A DNA stretch of 64,000 nucleotides from Isoetes taiwanensis (GCA_021234155.1 JAJEKV010000402.1:62001-126000); one strand, 5' to 3'. Positions 1 to 12,224 are shown, counted from the stretch's first letter. Made by a program: numbers and translations. The notes: generated by a model from the letters alone, not told the origin.

Positions 1-1750
1 AACCAGCTGCCACACGAGCCCCCCTGCAACCGGGCTGCCGTTGCTTGCTGCTGAGTATATTGTTGCATAAATTGTTGCCAAGAATTCATCCCTTTGCCCT
101 TCCACATATCCTTCCTCCTTGTCTGATTTGCCAAATTCTGAAAACAGAATTGGCTTGGAAATCTGAGAGCCTGTGTCTTCTATGTGGTTCAGGATCCAGC
201 CCGTTACAAACTCTAGCTGCTCATCAAATGTGCTTGAAGGAAGCCTGCAATGCAGAAAAAGGATTTTGGATTCTGTTAAAAATGCTGAAATGAAAGAACC
301 CACAAGAGAAAACGCCCGCCTAGAAGAGAACACTCTCTTCCACGCAGCGTTTTGCAGCGTTTAGGGTTTGTGTTCTTACCATAGATCAGGATAGGAATGA
401 ACTGTTGCAAAATCTATGTTGGGAATCTGGTTCTGGCGTACAAAATCTGTTCCCATCTGAGCAGCCCAGCTGCCCAGTAATCCTCTGTTCCAATCTTTGG
501 GTCCATAGAAGCCCTCTGTGCCAATTGCGAGTAGATGGTTACTGTCTATGCTCTTCACAAAGGCTGCCATTTCTTCAATCCATGTCTGTTACAAAAAAGA
601 GCATAAGAATCTCTGTTCTATTTTTTCCTTCTTTTCTTTTCCAAGAAGTGTGACAGACCTGCATTGTGTCTCCAGATGGATCGCTCATACATCTGGCCTC
701 ATTCATGAGCTCCCATGCAAATATAGTTGGATCATCTCTATATGCAACTTTTGTGATTGTATTAACTCTTCTCAGCACCGTCTAAAAAACACAACTCCAG
801 CCGATCAGAATGTTGAAATAGCACTTCTGTCTGTATGCAAAAAGGAAGAAAAGAAAATTTTTAACCTCAACATAGCTCTTGTAGTATTCTTTTATCACAG
901 GATTCCTGAAAAATTCATCCTCTGAAGATATTGAAGTATGTCCAGCTTCCTGAGCCCATTTCACATACTGTGCCTTGCCTCCATAATCTTCATAGTTATT
1001 CGAGAGCGCAAGGATTAGCTTCACTCCATTATTGTATGCTTGAGATAAAACATAGTCAAGGCCCTGTAATAAAGTCTTTAAGGTTAGTTTTTAGCCATGC
1101 TAATTCAAAGTATAGTAGAAATTTCTTTAGGATATCCTACTGTAAGAAAATTCTTTAAGGTATTTTCTACTCTTCTCTCTGTCTTCTACTTCAAACTATT
1201 AGAGCAACTTCTACAGAATATCTTACCGTGAAGCAGAGACTGAACAGACTTGAGACAAATTACCAAAAAAAGAAAAAAAATTCTAGATATGTTATTTCAA
1301 AAAGACAAAAAAAAATTTGAGAAAAAAAAAATGTATCTTTCTACAGTTCTGTATTCTTTAAAAGAAAAGAAAAGAAGCTTATGAGCTCTTGACAGACCTG
1401 AAAAGCCTCCTCATTATAGACACCAGGGGATACTTGAATGGCATGATAGCCTCCATCTCTGAAAGCCCAAGTTCGACAAACAGAGAGGCCCAAGCTACTG
1501 GCCTGGCGAAGGACATTAGTAACGTTGGCTCTTGTGGGCTCATCAACTGCAAAGGAAGGAAGCCAATATGCATTGAATCCATTCACATAGAAAGGATGGT
1601 GCTCTAATGTAAAACCGTTTGAAGTAGCTCTCACAAAGCTTCCCTGAGACCTGTATCCCCTTGACGCTGTTACTAGTACTACATTTGACTTCCTGGAAGT
1701 AAATATATAAGGAAGATCAGGAGTAGAGTCATCCAGAATGCTGCCTGCAT
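1..1750 (-). CDS. Mannan endo-1,4-beta-mannosidase, GH5 family, partial (C-terminus off the left edge)
   Basis: Secreted plant-type endo-beta-mannanase, which hydrolyses internal beta-1,4 bonds of cell-wall mannans. Minus-strand exons with GT-AG borders: upstream border to 1398, 1063-866, 781-659, 585-380 and 244-1; all joins keep frame. The spliced protein reads through [21 protein letters not shown], a WELMNEARC motif holding the expected acid/base Glu, HSYPDLW, and ILFSEFG holding the expected nucleophile Glu, ending near GGLVWQL at the edge. The usual family motif is NEPR; here it is NEAR. Upstream of codon VRATSNG (about 1634) the frame stays open but has no ATG. A 23-codon hydrophobic ORF (1750-1679, containing [17 protein letters not shown]) looks like the signal peptide but lies in another frame. 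Either a short upstream intron was missed or a one-base shift breaks the N-terminus. Family call is firm; the start is not. Confidence 0.9.
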
Positions 1751-3138
1751 TTCCAAGACAAAAAATGCAGCTGTTTCGTGAGTTTTGCCTCCACCCTTTT
1801 CCCTCTTTACAGTTAGAATTTGTGGCTTATAAGAAAAACAAGAACTCATCCTTCTAAATCTTGTTACTGACTTCTTTCAGCGCCTTTGACACTAGAGTTC
1901 CTTGATGCTCAAGTTGTTTCTGATCATCAGCTTCTGTCACTGGCAGGTGCATTATCTCTCAAATGCACGTGTTTGATCCTTGACAGTGGTGTAAGAGTTA
2001 GAAAAAAAGAATTTGATAGGAGCTTGGAAGAAAAAAAATTGCAGAGAGTGACCGTTGTGCAGCTTTGGAGTGACTACAAAAATTATATATTTGTGGCAGC
2101 CTACAAGGCATAACTTATATAGGTAGTCTGTTTTCAGTTCTTTGAATTGAGGTTTTATTTTTTTCTGAAAGTTTGAAAACTGTGATCTCATTCTTGGGTA
2201 CAAATACAAGGACATATTCAGGAAAGCCTACAGCCCAAGATCCCAAAACCAAGGTAGGATAAAACCCAGCATTCAAAATCAGATGGAGAACTATATACGT
2301 TCAAATTTGAGGTTGTGATGAGAAGGAAATAACAACAAAAGAGGCCAAGGAAAGGGCCAACCAGATGTAGAAGAATGGCTAACTTATATTGAGTCTGGTT
2401 AAAGCTGTACAAAACAAAGCAGAGGTCTGTATAAGTGCAGAGAGGTCTGAAAGGCATGTAAGCTACTTTCACGAAGAAAATGCATCAGCAGGATGGATCT
2501 GACAGGCCAAACTAGAGGGAGGAGGAGATAGCGAGATCATGAATATACGTGCAAAAATCACAAGCAGGGCGTGAGCTGATCAGGTTGTACAGAGGGCAAG
2601 AAATGCGTTTTGCAGGCACAAAGGGAGGCCTTTCTGACGTTACAGACAGAGCCCTCCCTCTCCACTATATGCCTTTGTTTAATAATTCCTCTGTTTCCTA
2701 GTGGAGCTGTCTGTCTGCTCCAGTCCGTTTTTTGGAGATGGTGGTTAGTAGGTTTGCTTGCCTGTTTCCCGTGACATTACTAGTTAGGTATTTCATGTTG
2801 TGTCGATCTCGGGCCCCTGTATCCGCCATTTGGGTCAACGTCGACAATTGTTGTTTGTTTCCAACCCAGACAAGGGTAAATACTCAAAACAGACCCCTTT
2901 TATCCTTAAACATTGGAAAAAGGGGTACCACCCTGGTTAAACAAGAACTTCTGTTTCGGCATCCCAATATCTCAGTGCGGCCGCAATTTGGACCATTCGT
3001 CTATTTTAGCACTGCCACGTGGCATGCTGCAATTTCGGAGAATGACAATTAGTTGAACAAGAAGATAAGTTTCTTGTTGGCTCCCCCTTGAGATACTACC
3101 CGGGTAAGCAAATCAGAACATGATTTTTGGTTTGCATA
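1751..3138. other. Intergenic sequence upstream of the mannanase gene
   Basis: Presumed promoter side of the minus-strand mannanase gene. I see no open frame with recognisable motifs, no clear terminal repeats and no assured promoter element. Several A/T homopolymer runs occur between 1990 and 2180. Confidence 0.5.
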
Positions 3139-3356
3139 CAGTGTTGGGCAAAGTCTGGGGAGCACTATAAACGAACTTGTCGAAATAAGAAAATTTCTAG
3201 TTAAGTTAGTGTATCTTAGAAAATTTTCCGACAAGTTCTCTTATAGTTTTCTATTAAGACAATGGAAAGTTCGGGATCTAAACACAAGATACCCGACTAG
3301 CTAAAATAACCATAGGAAATTTTTCGATGGGACCTAAAAGGGTTTGCCCAACACTG
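3139..3356. mobile_element. Foldback/MITE-like element with 14-bp inverted ends
   Basis: The ends are perfect inverted repeats: CAGTGTTGGGCAAA at 3139-3152 and TTTGCCCAACACTG at 3343-3356. A second imperfect inverted pair lies inside (GAACTTGTCG near 3173 and CGACAAGTTC ending near 3238), so the whole 218 bp can fold. No convincing target duplication flanks it, so the superfamily cannot be set. The CAGTG start is reminiscent of hAT MITEs, but an 8-bp duplication is not visible. Confidence 0.6.
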
Positions 3357-3561
3357 CGGCATGTACATCACCATGTTACAAAGTCAATACACCACGTTTC
3401 AATTAACATCAATGATTAGTGTTAGAATTGGTATCCTTAAGCTAATTTTGGAATAGACCACATTATAAGGGGGCCTGCTAAGATGGAGTCCTTGTCAATG
3501 GAGACGGTCAAAATCACGGCGAACCTTGACCCCAATATGGTGATGTGGCCATAGTTTGTTG

Positions 3562-4192
3562 CACTACTAGAGGATGGGTCTGTTTGCGACGTATATTAAA
3601 TGTCCACGTCGCAAAAATCGCGCACGTTCCCATGATGTCGCACAAAATTTAAACGACGTCGCAGGTGGAACGTCCCACGTTGCGGTTGGAAGATCTGGTT
3701 AGACGTCGCAATGGTGTTCTATGTAGGACGACGTGCCACGTTGCAAATACGACGTCATTATAATGTGAGCTGTTGCAACTGCAACATCTCACTACGACTT
3801 AAGGAATAAATGGAGAATAAATACTAATATGAATCTCGGTGTGTTGATAAGGCCTCAGGTTTGTTAGGAAAGGTTACGGTTTTGATTCTATGAAAAACAT
3901 TTTGGGCACACTTATATGATGTGTGTATTTACATCATCAATGAGGTTGCCATAACGTTGCATGTGAAACGTGTTTACAACGTAAAAATGACATATCATGT
4001 ACGTTTTTACAACGTCAATGAAGCTTCCATAACGCCGCGTATGTGACGCGACGTCGCGCTTCAACGAATCCACGACGACGTTTGCGACGTGCGGGAAACG
4101 TTCTTAATGCGTGTGCATACGACGTCTGATGTCGTTGATATGTTGTTGGAACGTCAGCATCGACGCCGCAGAAATTGTCCATTTTAGTAGTG
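3562..4192. mobile_element. Short non-autonomous CACTA element, 631 bp
   Basis: Begins CACTACTAGAGGATGG and ends CCATTTTAGTAGTG, so both ends read CACTACTA inward. It is flanked by a 3-bp TTG duplication (3559-3561 and 4193-4195), the length expected for CACTA/EnSpm elements. The inside is packed with subterminal motifs of the type ACGTCGCA and GACGT in both orientations, the usual transposase-binding layout. It has no coding capacity. The end reading ATGGACAAT resembles the right end of the 5.7-kb element at 11237-16938 (ATGGACATT), suggesting one family group. Confidence 0.85.
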
Positions 4193-4195
4193 TTG

Positions 4196-5690
4196 GCGAA
4201 CTAGGGTTTGCCTTGGTGGCAGCCCCTATTTCTAAGATAATGTGAGCTCCTCGCCTTGGTGATGGCGGAGAAGTTTCGGATCATGGTTATGCCTCTCCCA
4301 TCTCCCCCTCCCCTCGTTTTTTATGTTGAACAGACGGTTCCCTTCATGGTGCTACTAATTTCATGATTGGCACCATGCCAGACATTGGATTAGACCATGC
4401 AATGCATGGCCCTTTCATCCGCCAGACTTTGGATTAGACCATGCAATGCATGGCCCTTTCATCCATCCATTAGCAGGATTCTTGACTTGGAACTCATTCT
4501 ACCCTTCAAATGGAAGAGAGAATGAGATTATCAGAGATATTCTAGGCTAGACTGTTGCATGGCGAGTTCTAAGCCGTTGATTCTCTTCTTTTTTTAAAGT
4601 TTGGGGTTATGATTGATATTTATTTCGATGTATACAGATATTATTTACAGGTAACTTTATCACCATGATGGTATCAAGATCATTGTAGGTAGTGTTCAAG
4701 TAAAGAATATTGCTAACATTTATTCCAGGCTGGAAGAGGAAATGATAGACCCTTGTGAATGAACACCAAGTTCTAGAATATTCATCATGTTTGATGCGTT
4801 GAAATTTCTATCAAAGTCACGACACTACAATCTTTTCCGGCCTTTCTGTAAAAAACTAGTGGAATGAAGACTCCCTGAATCCTAATTTTGATGGAAGAGT
4901 GCATGTGAGATTGTTATTATTCCTGTCTACTTATATCAAATTGCTACAATTACCCAACTCGTATGGAATATTATTTGTTTGATGCTGAGCTGTAGAAATT
5001 CTAACTTTTTTTTTTATCTAACCCTATTTTCTTAGGTATCCTGCCTGATAACCTATTGTTACTCAGTGAACCAATCTAGCAGAGTGCAGTTTGCAATCTA
5101 CATGGTCACATTATTTGTTCTTGAAAAGTGCAAATCTAGCATGATCACAAGATTGTCTAATAAACCTGTGTCTGATATACATAGCTCCAATCTATACATC
5201 TTTGATTTGACCTTCAGTGCAACCTCAACTTGCACCATTGTAATCATTATTTCTCTACTCGTGCTTTGCACAAACACTTATTTCATCATACCATGTGGCA
5301 TGATTCATAAATGTCCATCATATAAATGTATCTGCATAAGTACAAGCCCTTGAGATATTTAGTTGTCTCATGTTGACTCTGCTATAGAACATGCTCTAGT
5401 AAATGTTGTTTATCATCATTAAGGGATAGATAAGACGTACCATATTGAAGATAAAGCAGGCTAAAGCTGACGCTATTAGACATCTTTAAAAATTGAAAGT
5501 ACTAGATTATATCTTAATATGATACTTTAGATCGTTGGCAAGTTGACGCTTCATGTGATCATCTGAATTGGGCATCTAGAAGGGCTATATAAGGAACTTT
5601 ATTGTTGTATTCTTGTGTTGATTGTTGTATTTGATTTTCTTTCCTAAAAAATAGATGAATTCACAATTTTCTATTCAAGTAGGAAAGACA
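4196..5690. other. Non-coding stretch with a 44-bp duplication
   Basis: AT-rich sequence without a recognisable gene. The only structure seen is a 44-bp direct duplication at 4377-4464. The open frame at 5066-5353 has no recognisable motif and I do not call it a gene. Confidence 0.4.
4377..4464. repeat. 44-bp tandem duplication, two copies
   Basis: GCCAGACATTGGATTAGACC at 4377 is repeated as GCCAGACTTTGGATTAGACC at 4421, with one difference over the first 20 bases. Each copy contains the palindromic run ATGCAATGCAT. Confidence 0.9.
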
Positions 5691-7499
5691 GAGGTTGCCA
5701 AGTACGGGATAGTGGGAGGCAACTCCCCGGCCGTACATCAGGACAGCGAGGATCCAATCCTCCGGCTGGTGCACCAAAGTCACAAAAAAACCACTCCCAA
5801 AAGAATACAGAGAAAACAAAACAGTTCACATGGTACCGAAAATTACTGAATCCAGGGAATTGAATACAAATCTGAGGGGCAGCCATAAAAACGCCGATAG
5901 TAAATAGCGGACGCAAACACCCAGTAATCATATCTTAGATGGGATGATTCGAATTTCGAAATTCAAAACTGAAGGAATATGGGGGGAAAAGGTCCAAACG
6001 GATAAATAAAGGAACGAGATATAGTAAGCCCGTGGAAGAGATATAGGAAACAGAAAGTTACTGTGAGAGAGAGCTGGAGGGAAGGGAAATAGCGAAGGAA
6101 TTACCAACAACAGAAAAGAAGAATGGCTAGCCAACAAGGAACGGGGGGCAAGCGAGGAAGAACTCAAGCAAGATCTGCAGGACTTTTGGCTGGGGATGGA
6201 CATAAGGGAAGCCAGGTCCCGAGGATGGAGGCACTCAACACACCGCGGGAGCGTGCAAATGGAACAAAGAGGCAATAGGGAAAGTGGAAGAACGTGCAGG
6301 TGGTGGAAGATATGAGGTGGAAATTCGGAAAAGGATGGAAGAGGTGGAGAAAGAAAAAGCGGAAATCATACAAAGGTTGGTGATATTAGAAAAGCAACAA
6401 ATAGGTCTAGATGCATGGCGAGTTTTTTGATAGGATTAAACCGCATATAGTGGAGTTCAAAGAAGCGGAAAGGATTAAACTTGATGTAAGATTGATAGGG
6501 TAGCCGAGAGGTTTGGAAGACTCGCTCCGGTCACCGCAGAGATAATGGAGAACGTTTTTAGGAACACAGTGAATGTGATAGTGAAAAGCAAAGACGATGG
6601 GAGCTTGGAGAGGGAGGGCAGACATATAAATGTGACTATGAGGGACCTGGCGGGCCAAAGAAAGAATCATCCACGCAGGGTTCAAACTGTGAAATGGAAT
6701 GAAAGTACAAGAGGCCCCTGACACCCATGCAGAGACAGGGGGCTACACGAGAACCGCGCGAAAGTTAGGGAATTGAGCAGGGGCGGGGAGTACAAGCCGG
6801 GTAAAGAATGGGAAACTTTACCTCAAAAGAGGAGGGGAGAACACACACAGCAAGAACTTGGCAACGAGAGAGATGGGACGGACCCATAGGAGCCGAGGGG
6901 AGATGGGAATCAAGAAAAGGAGGTAGTGAGAGGACGGGAACGGTGAAGTTTTATGAGGAAATAACACCATGGTGGACAATAGACTGAGAGGCGGCCCCCA
7001 AAGTTCTAACACAAACATGATTAGGGATGGGGAGGCGAAAAGAGGCGGAAGGGACCTAGACGGGAACATGAAGCTGACAAGGGAGAGAGGGGGATCAGGG
7101 GAGCAAGAAACTAGAGGAGGGCGGCTAAGGAAAGGACACGAATGGAGCAAAATGGGGGAGGGGGTGCGTAAAGGAAGGAAGAAATAACGATCCGAATACC
7201 GGAATTGTGCGGGAGGAACACACGGCACAAAGAGGTATTAGATGAACTGTGCTACATTTTGTTCACTGTTGGAGGAAAAGAACTACAAAATAGGAAGGGG
7301 TAGCGTAGGGCTTTTTGTTTACATTAGGAATAGTATCGAGAAAAGCATGTATTGTGGAAAACGACATTAATAAAAGATACATGCTTATAAATGTTGTATT
7401 TAGCTTGATTACAATCTGATTTGCTAGTAGTATACTATCCGCCCAGTGTGATAAACTGAACTATTTAACATGGGGAGAGATAGTCATGAGACATAGGGA

Positions 7500-7930
7500 T
7501 AAGGGAATGTTGATCATAGTGGGGATATTAACGCAAGGGACGGGGACGGGAACAATCACATAAAGTGGGTAGACAATCCAGAGTGGGCAAAGTGGACAAT
7601 GCACCATAAGAGGGAGGAATGGCGTGAAGACACGCCGCATTTAAAATGGAACATAAATGAGAGGAGAAACACCGATTGAGGTATGTACAAATGCGAAGCA
7701 TACAATGATATGCAATGGTCTAAGAAGATGGGAGGATTCGGGCCGGTCCATTAAGCACAAATGCTCCGCGGGGCAAAGATAGTAGATTACGTGATAGCAA
7801 ACGAAGAAGCAATAAAAAGAAATTGGAAAGATGGAATAGGGAATGGCCGACAGGGGAAGGAGGGAGGGACACAGATCCATATTGCTCAAGATAAGGGCTT
7901 TTCCTGGGGAAGAACAGATCACGAAAAGCT
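7500..7930 (+). pseudogene. LINE AP-endonuclease domain remnant
   Basis: Two landmarks of the APE-type endonuclease are readable in frame: GDINARDGDGNN at about 7521-7556, matching the GDFNA motif, and KIVDYVIANEEA at about 7776-7811, matching the (I/V)DY(I/V) motif. These are followed by GRTDHEKL near 7900, which supplies the late D-H pair. This domain nicks target DNA to prime reverse transcription. Stops upstream (for example after CGKRH near 7365) and between the domain and the RT show it is inactive. Confidence 0.8.
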
Positions 7931-8479
7931 TAAGAGGTAAACATGCGAGATAACAATTAAATTCAGAGAAAACAGAGGGATCACCATAAAAAATGGTACA
8001 AAAAGGGAATAAAAAGCGAAGGTATGGGGGAGAGGGGATGAAGGATGAGGGAATGATATGAAGCATATCTTGAGGGAAGCAAATAAAGTGGCATTGGGAG
8101 GAGAGAAAAGGAAGGAGGGCTATAGCGCTCAAGATCAAGATGGTTTGATGAAGGGGTGCATGGAACAACGAAGGAAAACCAAACAGTAAAAGGAACCGAG
8201 GCATACCAAGAGGAACGCAGCAAGTAATGCGTGAAAATTTGAAAAGAAAGAAAACACAGACCAAGAACCATCAATGGGGATTGGCGTAAGACCCCAAAAG
8301 GAGACCAAAAGTATTCGGAACAAGATGAAAAGGGGCTCAAGAGCAAAAGCGGATGCACCGGCAGGGATGAGGGGAGGAACGGAAATAGAAATAGATCCGG
8401 ACAAGATACCGGAATGGTTGTACAAAAGCAGAGCTGCACCAATCATGGACCCGGAAGGTAGACACAAACCCCTTTCTCC

Positions 8480-9340
8480 AAGGAAGAAGTGACATGGGCA
8501 CTAAACAAAATGGCAAACAATAAAGTCGGATCTATATGGGGGGACAAACAGAGATGTTGAAGTGCGAGGAACGAGTAGATAATAGGGATTATCGCAGAGA
8601 TATTCAATGAAGTAGTACACTTGGGTCTCCTAAAGGTGGCGCTTTAACAAGGTAATCCCGGCTCCACAAAGGAGGAAACAAGGAAGAACCGAGTAACTAT
8701 AGGACTATTATAATTGATTCAAGATTTATGTAAATGGTTTGGGAAAACGCTTAGATCAAAAGCTGAAAAACGTAGGCGGCGGGGAAGCTCGAGCACAAGG
8801 TCAGGCGGGGCTTTTCGACCGTGAGTATTCGACTACGGACCATCTGGTCACTCTAAGGATAATGATAGAGCGCACAAAGGAGAATAACAAGAAGATCATA
8901 TGTCGCCATTGGACTTTAAAAAGCCTTGACACAAAGGCCTAGGGATAAGCTTCTTCTCGTGCTAATAGGACTAAGAGCACCCGAGGCAGGTTAGTAGGAT
9001 CAATCGCAAGGTTGTACCAAAAAGGTGTATGCCAAAACAGAGGGGGGAGGAGAAGCCAGAATGCGTATACAGGGAGTAAAGCAAGGATGTCCACTATCAC
9101 CCACAATCGCTTGGGATATACATAGATGCTCTATGTGAATTTGTCGTGAAAGACAGGGAGATAGGGAAGCACCAACGATAGGGAAAACAAAAGTACCAAT
9201 AATGCTATATGCAGATGATTTAGGTATGATGGCTTACCAAAGCCAAGGGGATGCGAGGATGCTAGAGATACTAGAAAATTTCTCGGAAGAGACAGGACCT
9301 GACATCAATAACTGGGATAAACAAAAATAGTGACCTTGGG
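8480..9340 (+). pseudogene. LINE reverse transcriptase remnant
   Basis: Successive frames carry the RT blocks in order: EVTWALNKMANNK (about 8487), KWFGKTLRSKAEK and GEARAQGQAGLF (8735-8815), STTDHLVTLRIMIERTKENN (about 8830-8890), GVKQGCPLSPT (about 9071-9104) and the catalytic LYADDLGMMA (about 9203-9232). The segment that should read as a DFKKAFDT block near 8915-8935 is broken by indels. Frame changes between blocks show decay. Confidence 0.85.
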
Positions 9341-10650
9341 ACAAAGATAAAAAACAGGCCATTTAGATACAAGGGGAGGAGCTAGAGGGAAGCCACGGGG
9401 TATGTGTATCCGGGGTCACGACACACAGGGGAAGGGAGGGGGAGATGGTCAAAAGGAGCGGATACCAGATTAGCGGCGATAGGCAACTATTACATCATGA
9501 TGAATTACTGCAAACAACAATAGGATCACCAATTGGGAAATCAAAGCATACCTATTCAAAGACGATAGTAGCATCAACACACGGTTATGCGGGTGTGAGA
9601 CGTGGGGACCGTGGGCGAGTTTAAAAGAAATGGGAGAAACAAGAAGGAATCTTTGAGGCAATGGTACGCGGTCCGGGGAATTCGGTGAAGTGAAGGTACA
9701 TCATTGGCCACAATCTTATATGAGACGGGGAAAAGCCAATGGAAGTGAGGGCACCGGGAAAGAAACGCTTAGGTATCTAATAAAGGACAACAGCCACGGA
9801 AAGAGGACAAACCTGTCTACTAGCGATAGATGAATCAAGCAAAACAAAGATATAACAAATGCAAGTAAAGGATGGTTTAACGAATTGACGAAATGGACAG
9901 CAAATATGGGGATGCAACTAAGTCAGGTTATACAAGGCATCCGGATGGGGACGAAAGAATGGACAAAGAGCGGTGAGAGCCCGGATGGCACACGGCACCG
10001 CGAGGGCCCAAAGCAATGCTGGCTATTGAAACCTTCAATCCGGGGAAACAGATAGGGCATATCACATACAAAAGCACCATGTTGAATAGAAGCAACAGAG
10101 GAACACTGGGCGATTCAGGGATGGGAAGCCACGACCTCAACGGGAGAAAGATAGATGGAGGAAAATAGATAGAGCAGAGCTTAATATGCCGGTATGTGAC
10201 TTCGGGAAAAATAGAAGACGAAGAGCACATGGTAAAGGAGTGCCCGGTTTACAACGACATAAGGTCCAAATTTAACAAGGTCAGGTGGGACCTCCCACTC
10301 CCAGCACTGATGGACAAAGAAGAGACACTCACAGACATAGCTTAAAAGCTATAAAGAAATGATAATAAGACAAGGGGGTACAAAAGAGAGGCTATTAATC
10401 TGAAAAGCACGGATGAGGCAGATCAGAGAAGCCCACAAAGTACAGTTCAAAACTGTTTATAACGATGCATTTGTGTATGGCCAAGAAGCCAGCTATAAGC
10501 ACGATCGGGTAATATGTAAAGAACAAGTGAAGCCCAGCTAGATGGCTACATAAAACCTATCGTCTGTTTGTCGGGTAAAGACCCTATGGGAGCTCGCAGG
10601 ATGCTACACAAGTCCGGGGGCCTCACGGCCTGAGGGACGTTAATGTATAT

Positions 10651-10740
10651 TCTATTCTATTCTATTCTATTCTATTCTATTCTATTCTATTCTATTCTAT
10701 TCTATTCTATTCTATTCTATTCTATTCTATTCTATTCTAT
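10651..10740. repeat. (TCTAT)18 microsatellite at the LINE 3' end
   Basis: Eighteen uninterrupted TCTAT units directly follow the last LINE-like sequence (GGGACGTTAATGTATAT). In non-L1 LINE clades short tandem repeats replace poly(A) at the 3' end, so this is read as the element's tail. Confidence 0.9.
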
Positions 10741-10741
10741 T

Positions 10742-11236
10742 CATGACATGGTTTGGGCAACTTTTACTTACAGGGGTTTTATCATTGTGTGAATTGAAAT
10801 GATCATGACATGTTGAGCAAAGTTGGTTTACTTGATGATATTAAATGCTAAACTATAGGTAAATATGAAATTGAGTATACAAATGATTATCATTTCACAT
10901 TTCATAGGTTGTGACATGCTTATTTATGATAGATATATGGCTCAATGTATTTCAAGCCAAATCAGTTCTGTAAGCCGATTGTTCGCTAGTCGGTAAGATC
11001 TGGTCTAAGCAATCGAATCACTTACCATTTAAGAAGTGGAACAAAGATTTTGAATGGATCGACAATTTTTCCACATGTATTGTGCAATTGAAATTAGACA
11101 ATTTAGCCTCTCAGAAATTCAGGTCAACATGTCAATAGTTTTCTGGTCAATACCAATTAACAATGACACTTTAATACATTTGAATTTCTTAACCTTATAG
11201 ATTAATTTCTTGAGCATTAATTTGCTTGTAGTGGAA
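10742..11236. other. Non-coding spacer between LINE and CACTA element
   Basis: AT-rich; no gene or repeat structure recognised. The last three bases (GAA, 11234-11236) are the left copy of the target duplication of the next element. Confidence 0.5.
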
Positions 11237-11262
11237 CACAACAAGAAAAGGGTCATTGCTTG

Positions 11263-11475
11263 ACGCCTATAGCGGACGTATAAGCGGCGCCTATGCGCGA
11301 CGCCCGGACGGCTGGTCGCGACAGACGTCGCCGCATCGCCGTCGTTGGTACCGTCGCATGCGGCGTCGGCAGACGCCGCCAGCGCCGCTGCCAGCAGACG
11401 TGACTCGACGTGACTCGGGCGTCGCTCGGGCACGTCGGGATCGCGACGTGACGCCGCGTCGCGGCGACGGGTGTA
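11263..11475. repeat. Left GC-rich subterminal repeat region of the CACTA element
   Basis: Dense GACGTC, GCGTCG, CGACGT and CGCATGCGGCGTC motifs in both orientations in an otherwise AT-rich surrounding. This is the typical layout of CACTA transposase-binding arrays. The open frames here are by-products of the base composition. Confidence 0.75.
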
Positions 11476-11512
11476 AAAAAAAAAATAAAAAATAAAAAAA
11501 AAAAAAAAAAAA
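11474..11512. repeat. A-rich run
   Basis: Nearly pure adenine for about 38 bases, with single T interruptions, directly inside the GC-rich subterminal block. Confidence 0.9.
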
Positions 11513-12224
11513 AGGGAAGAATTTTAATAGTTATTAATAGTTAGTTACAATATCATATACAAAAGAGGCAAGAGGCTTAGTAGTGGCTATCTTTACGTGT
11601 TCCTCGTTAGGGAAAACCCAGATAGCCAATTCTATAACAATACGACCAATATTAGACAATGACATTGAAAGTTAACGTGAACTAAGAGTTTATAGCACTT
11701 ACGAATCTATGTAAAAGCCTTTTCTACCGCCGTAACCCAAGTGAGATGGAATTCGTTTGTTTGAAGTTGCCTTGGCGGTCCGGTGAGGCGATGTTTTCTT
11801 GGAATCCTTTTGCATCGCTTCGAAAGTGATCCGATTGCAAGGAATACAACATGACAAGTTAAATGTCTTATTCGGGAATTGAGCGAATGGCAACAAATAA
11901 CAAATACCTTGATATCTTCCTTATGGGATTATTTAAGTGGTTTAGGGACCTTTGACCAATCGCTCTCCCAATTTTTGGCATTCGACTTCAATTTTGCAAT
12001 CACTCTTTTGCCTTTTCTATAAATCGATAGATTAACACAAAACAAAAGAATAAAAAATAAGACTATGACTAGGTCATGTACCTTCTTTTCAGAGCGACTC
12101 CCCATCATCAAATGAGCCCCTTCAAAACTGGATTAGTGGGATTAAAAAGCTAGAGTTGGCTAACATATGCTTTAGGGTTATAAGCTAGATTTGGCCAACT
12201 CTACCTAAGAATTACAAGAAAAGT

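Larger units (their letters stand above)
5690..10740 (+). mobile_element. Degenerate non-LTR retrotransposon (LINE) with endonuclease and RT remnants
   Basis: About 5 kb, strongly A+G-rich on the plus strand, carrying broken plus-strand frames in LINE order: a 5' region without clear motifs, an AP-endonuclease domain (about 7500-7930), a reverse transcriptase (about 8480-9340), and a C-terminal Cys/His segment EDEEHMVKECPVYNDIR (about 10215-10265). The 3' end is an array of TCTAT units rather than poly(A). Multiple frameshifts and stops make it non-functional. The 5' border is approximate and no target duplication was found. The 3' tandem-repeat tail and RT style (AGLF...STTDHLVTLR, GVKQGCPLSPT) look unlike typical plant L1 elements; clade assignment is open. 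Confidence 0.8.

Noticed and set aside
7641-8467. Long minus-strand frames (up to 207 codons) over the LINE
   Set aside because: They are antisense shadows of an A+G-rich LINE whose recognisable motifs are all on the plus strand.
11119-11495. Ala/Arg-rich frames on both strands
   Set aside because: They sit in the GC-rich CACTA subterminal array and reflect its CG motif content.
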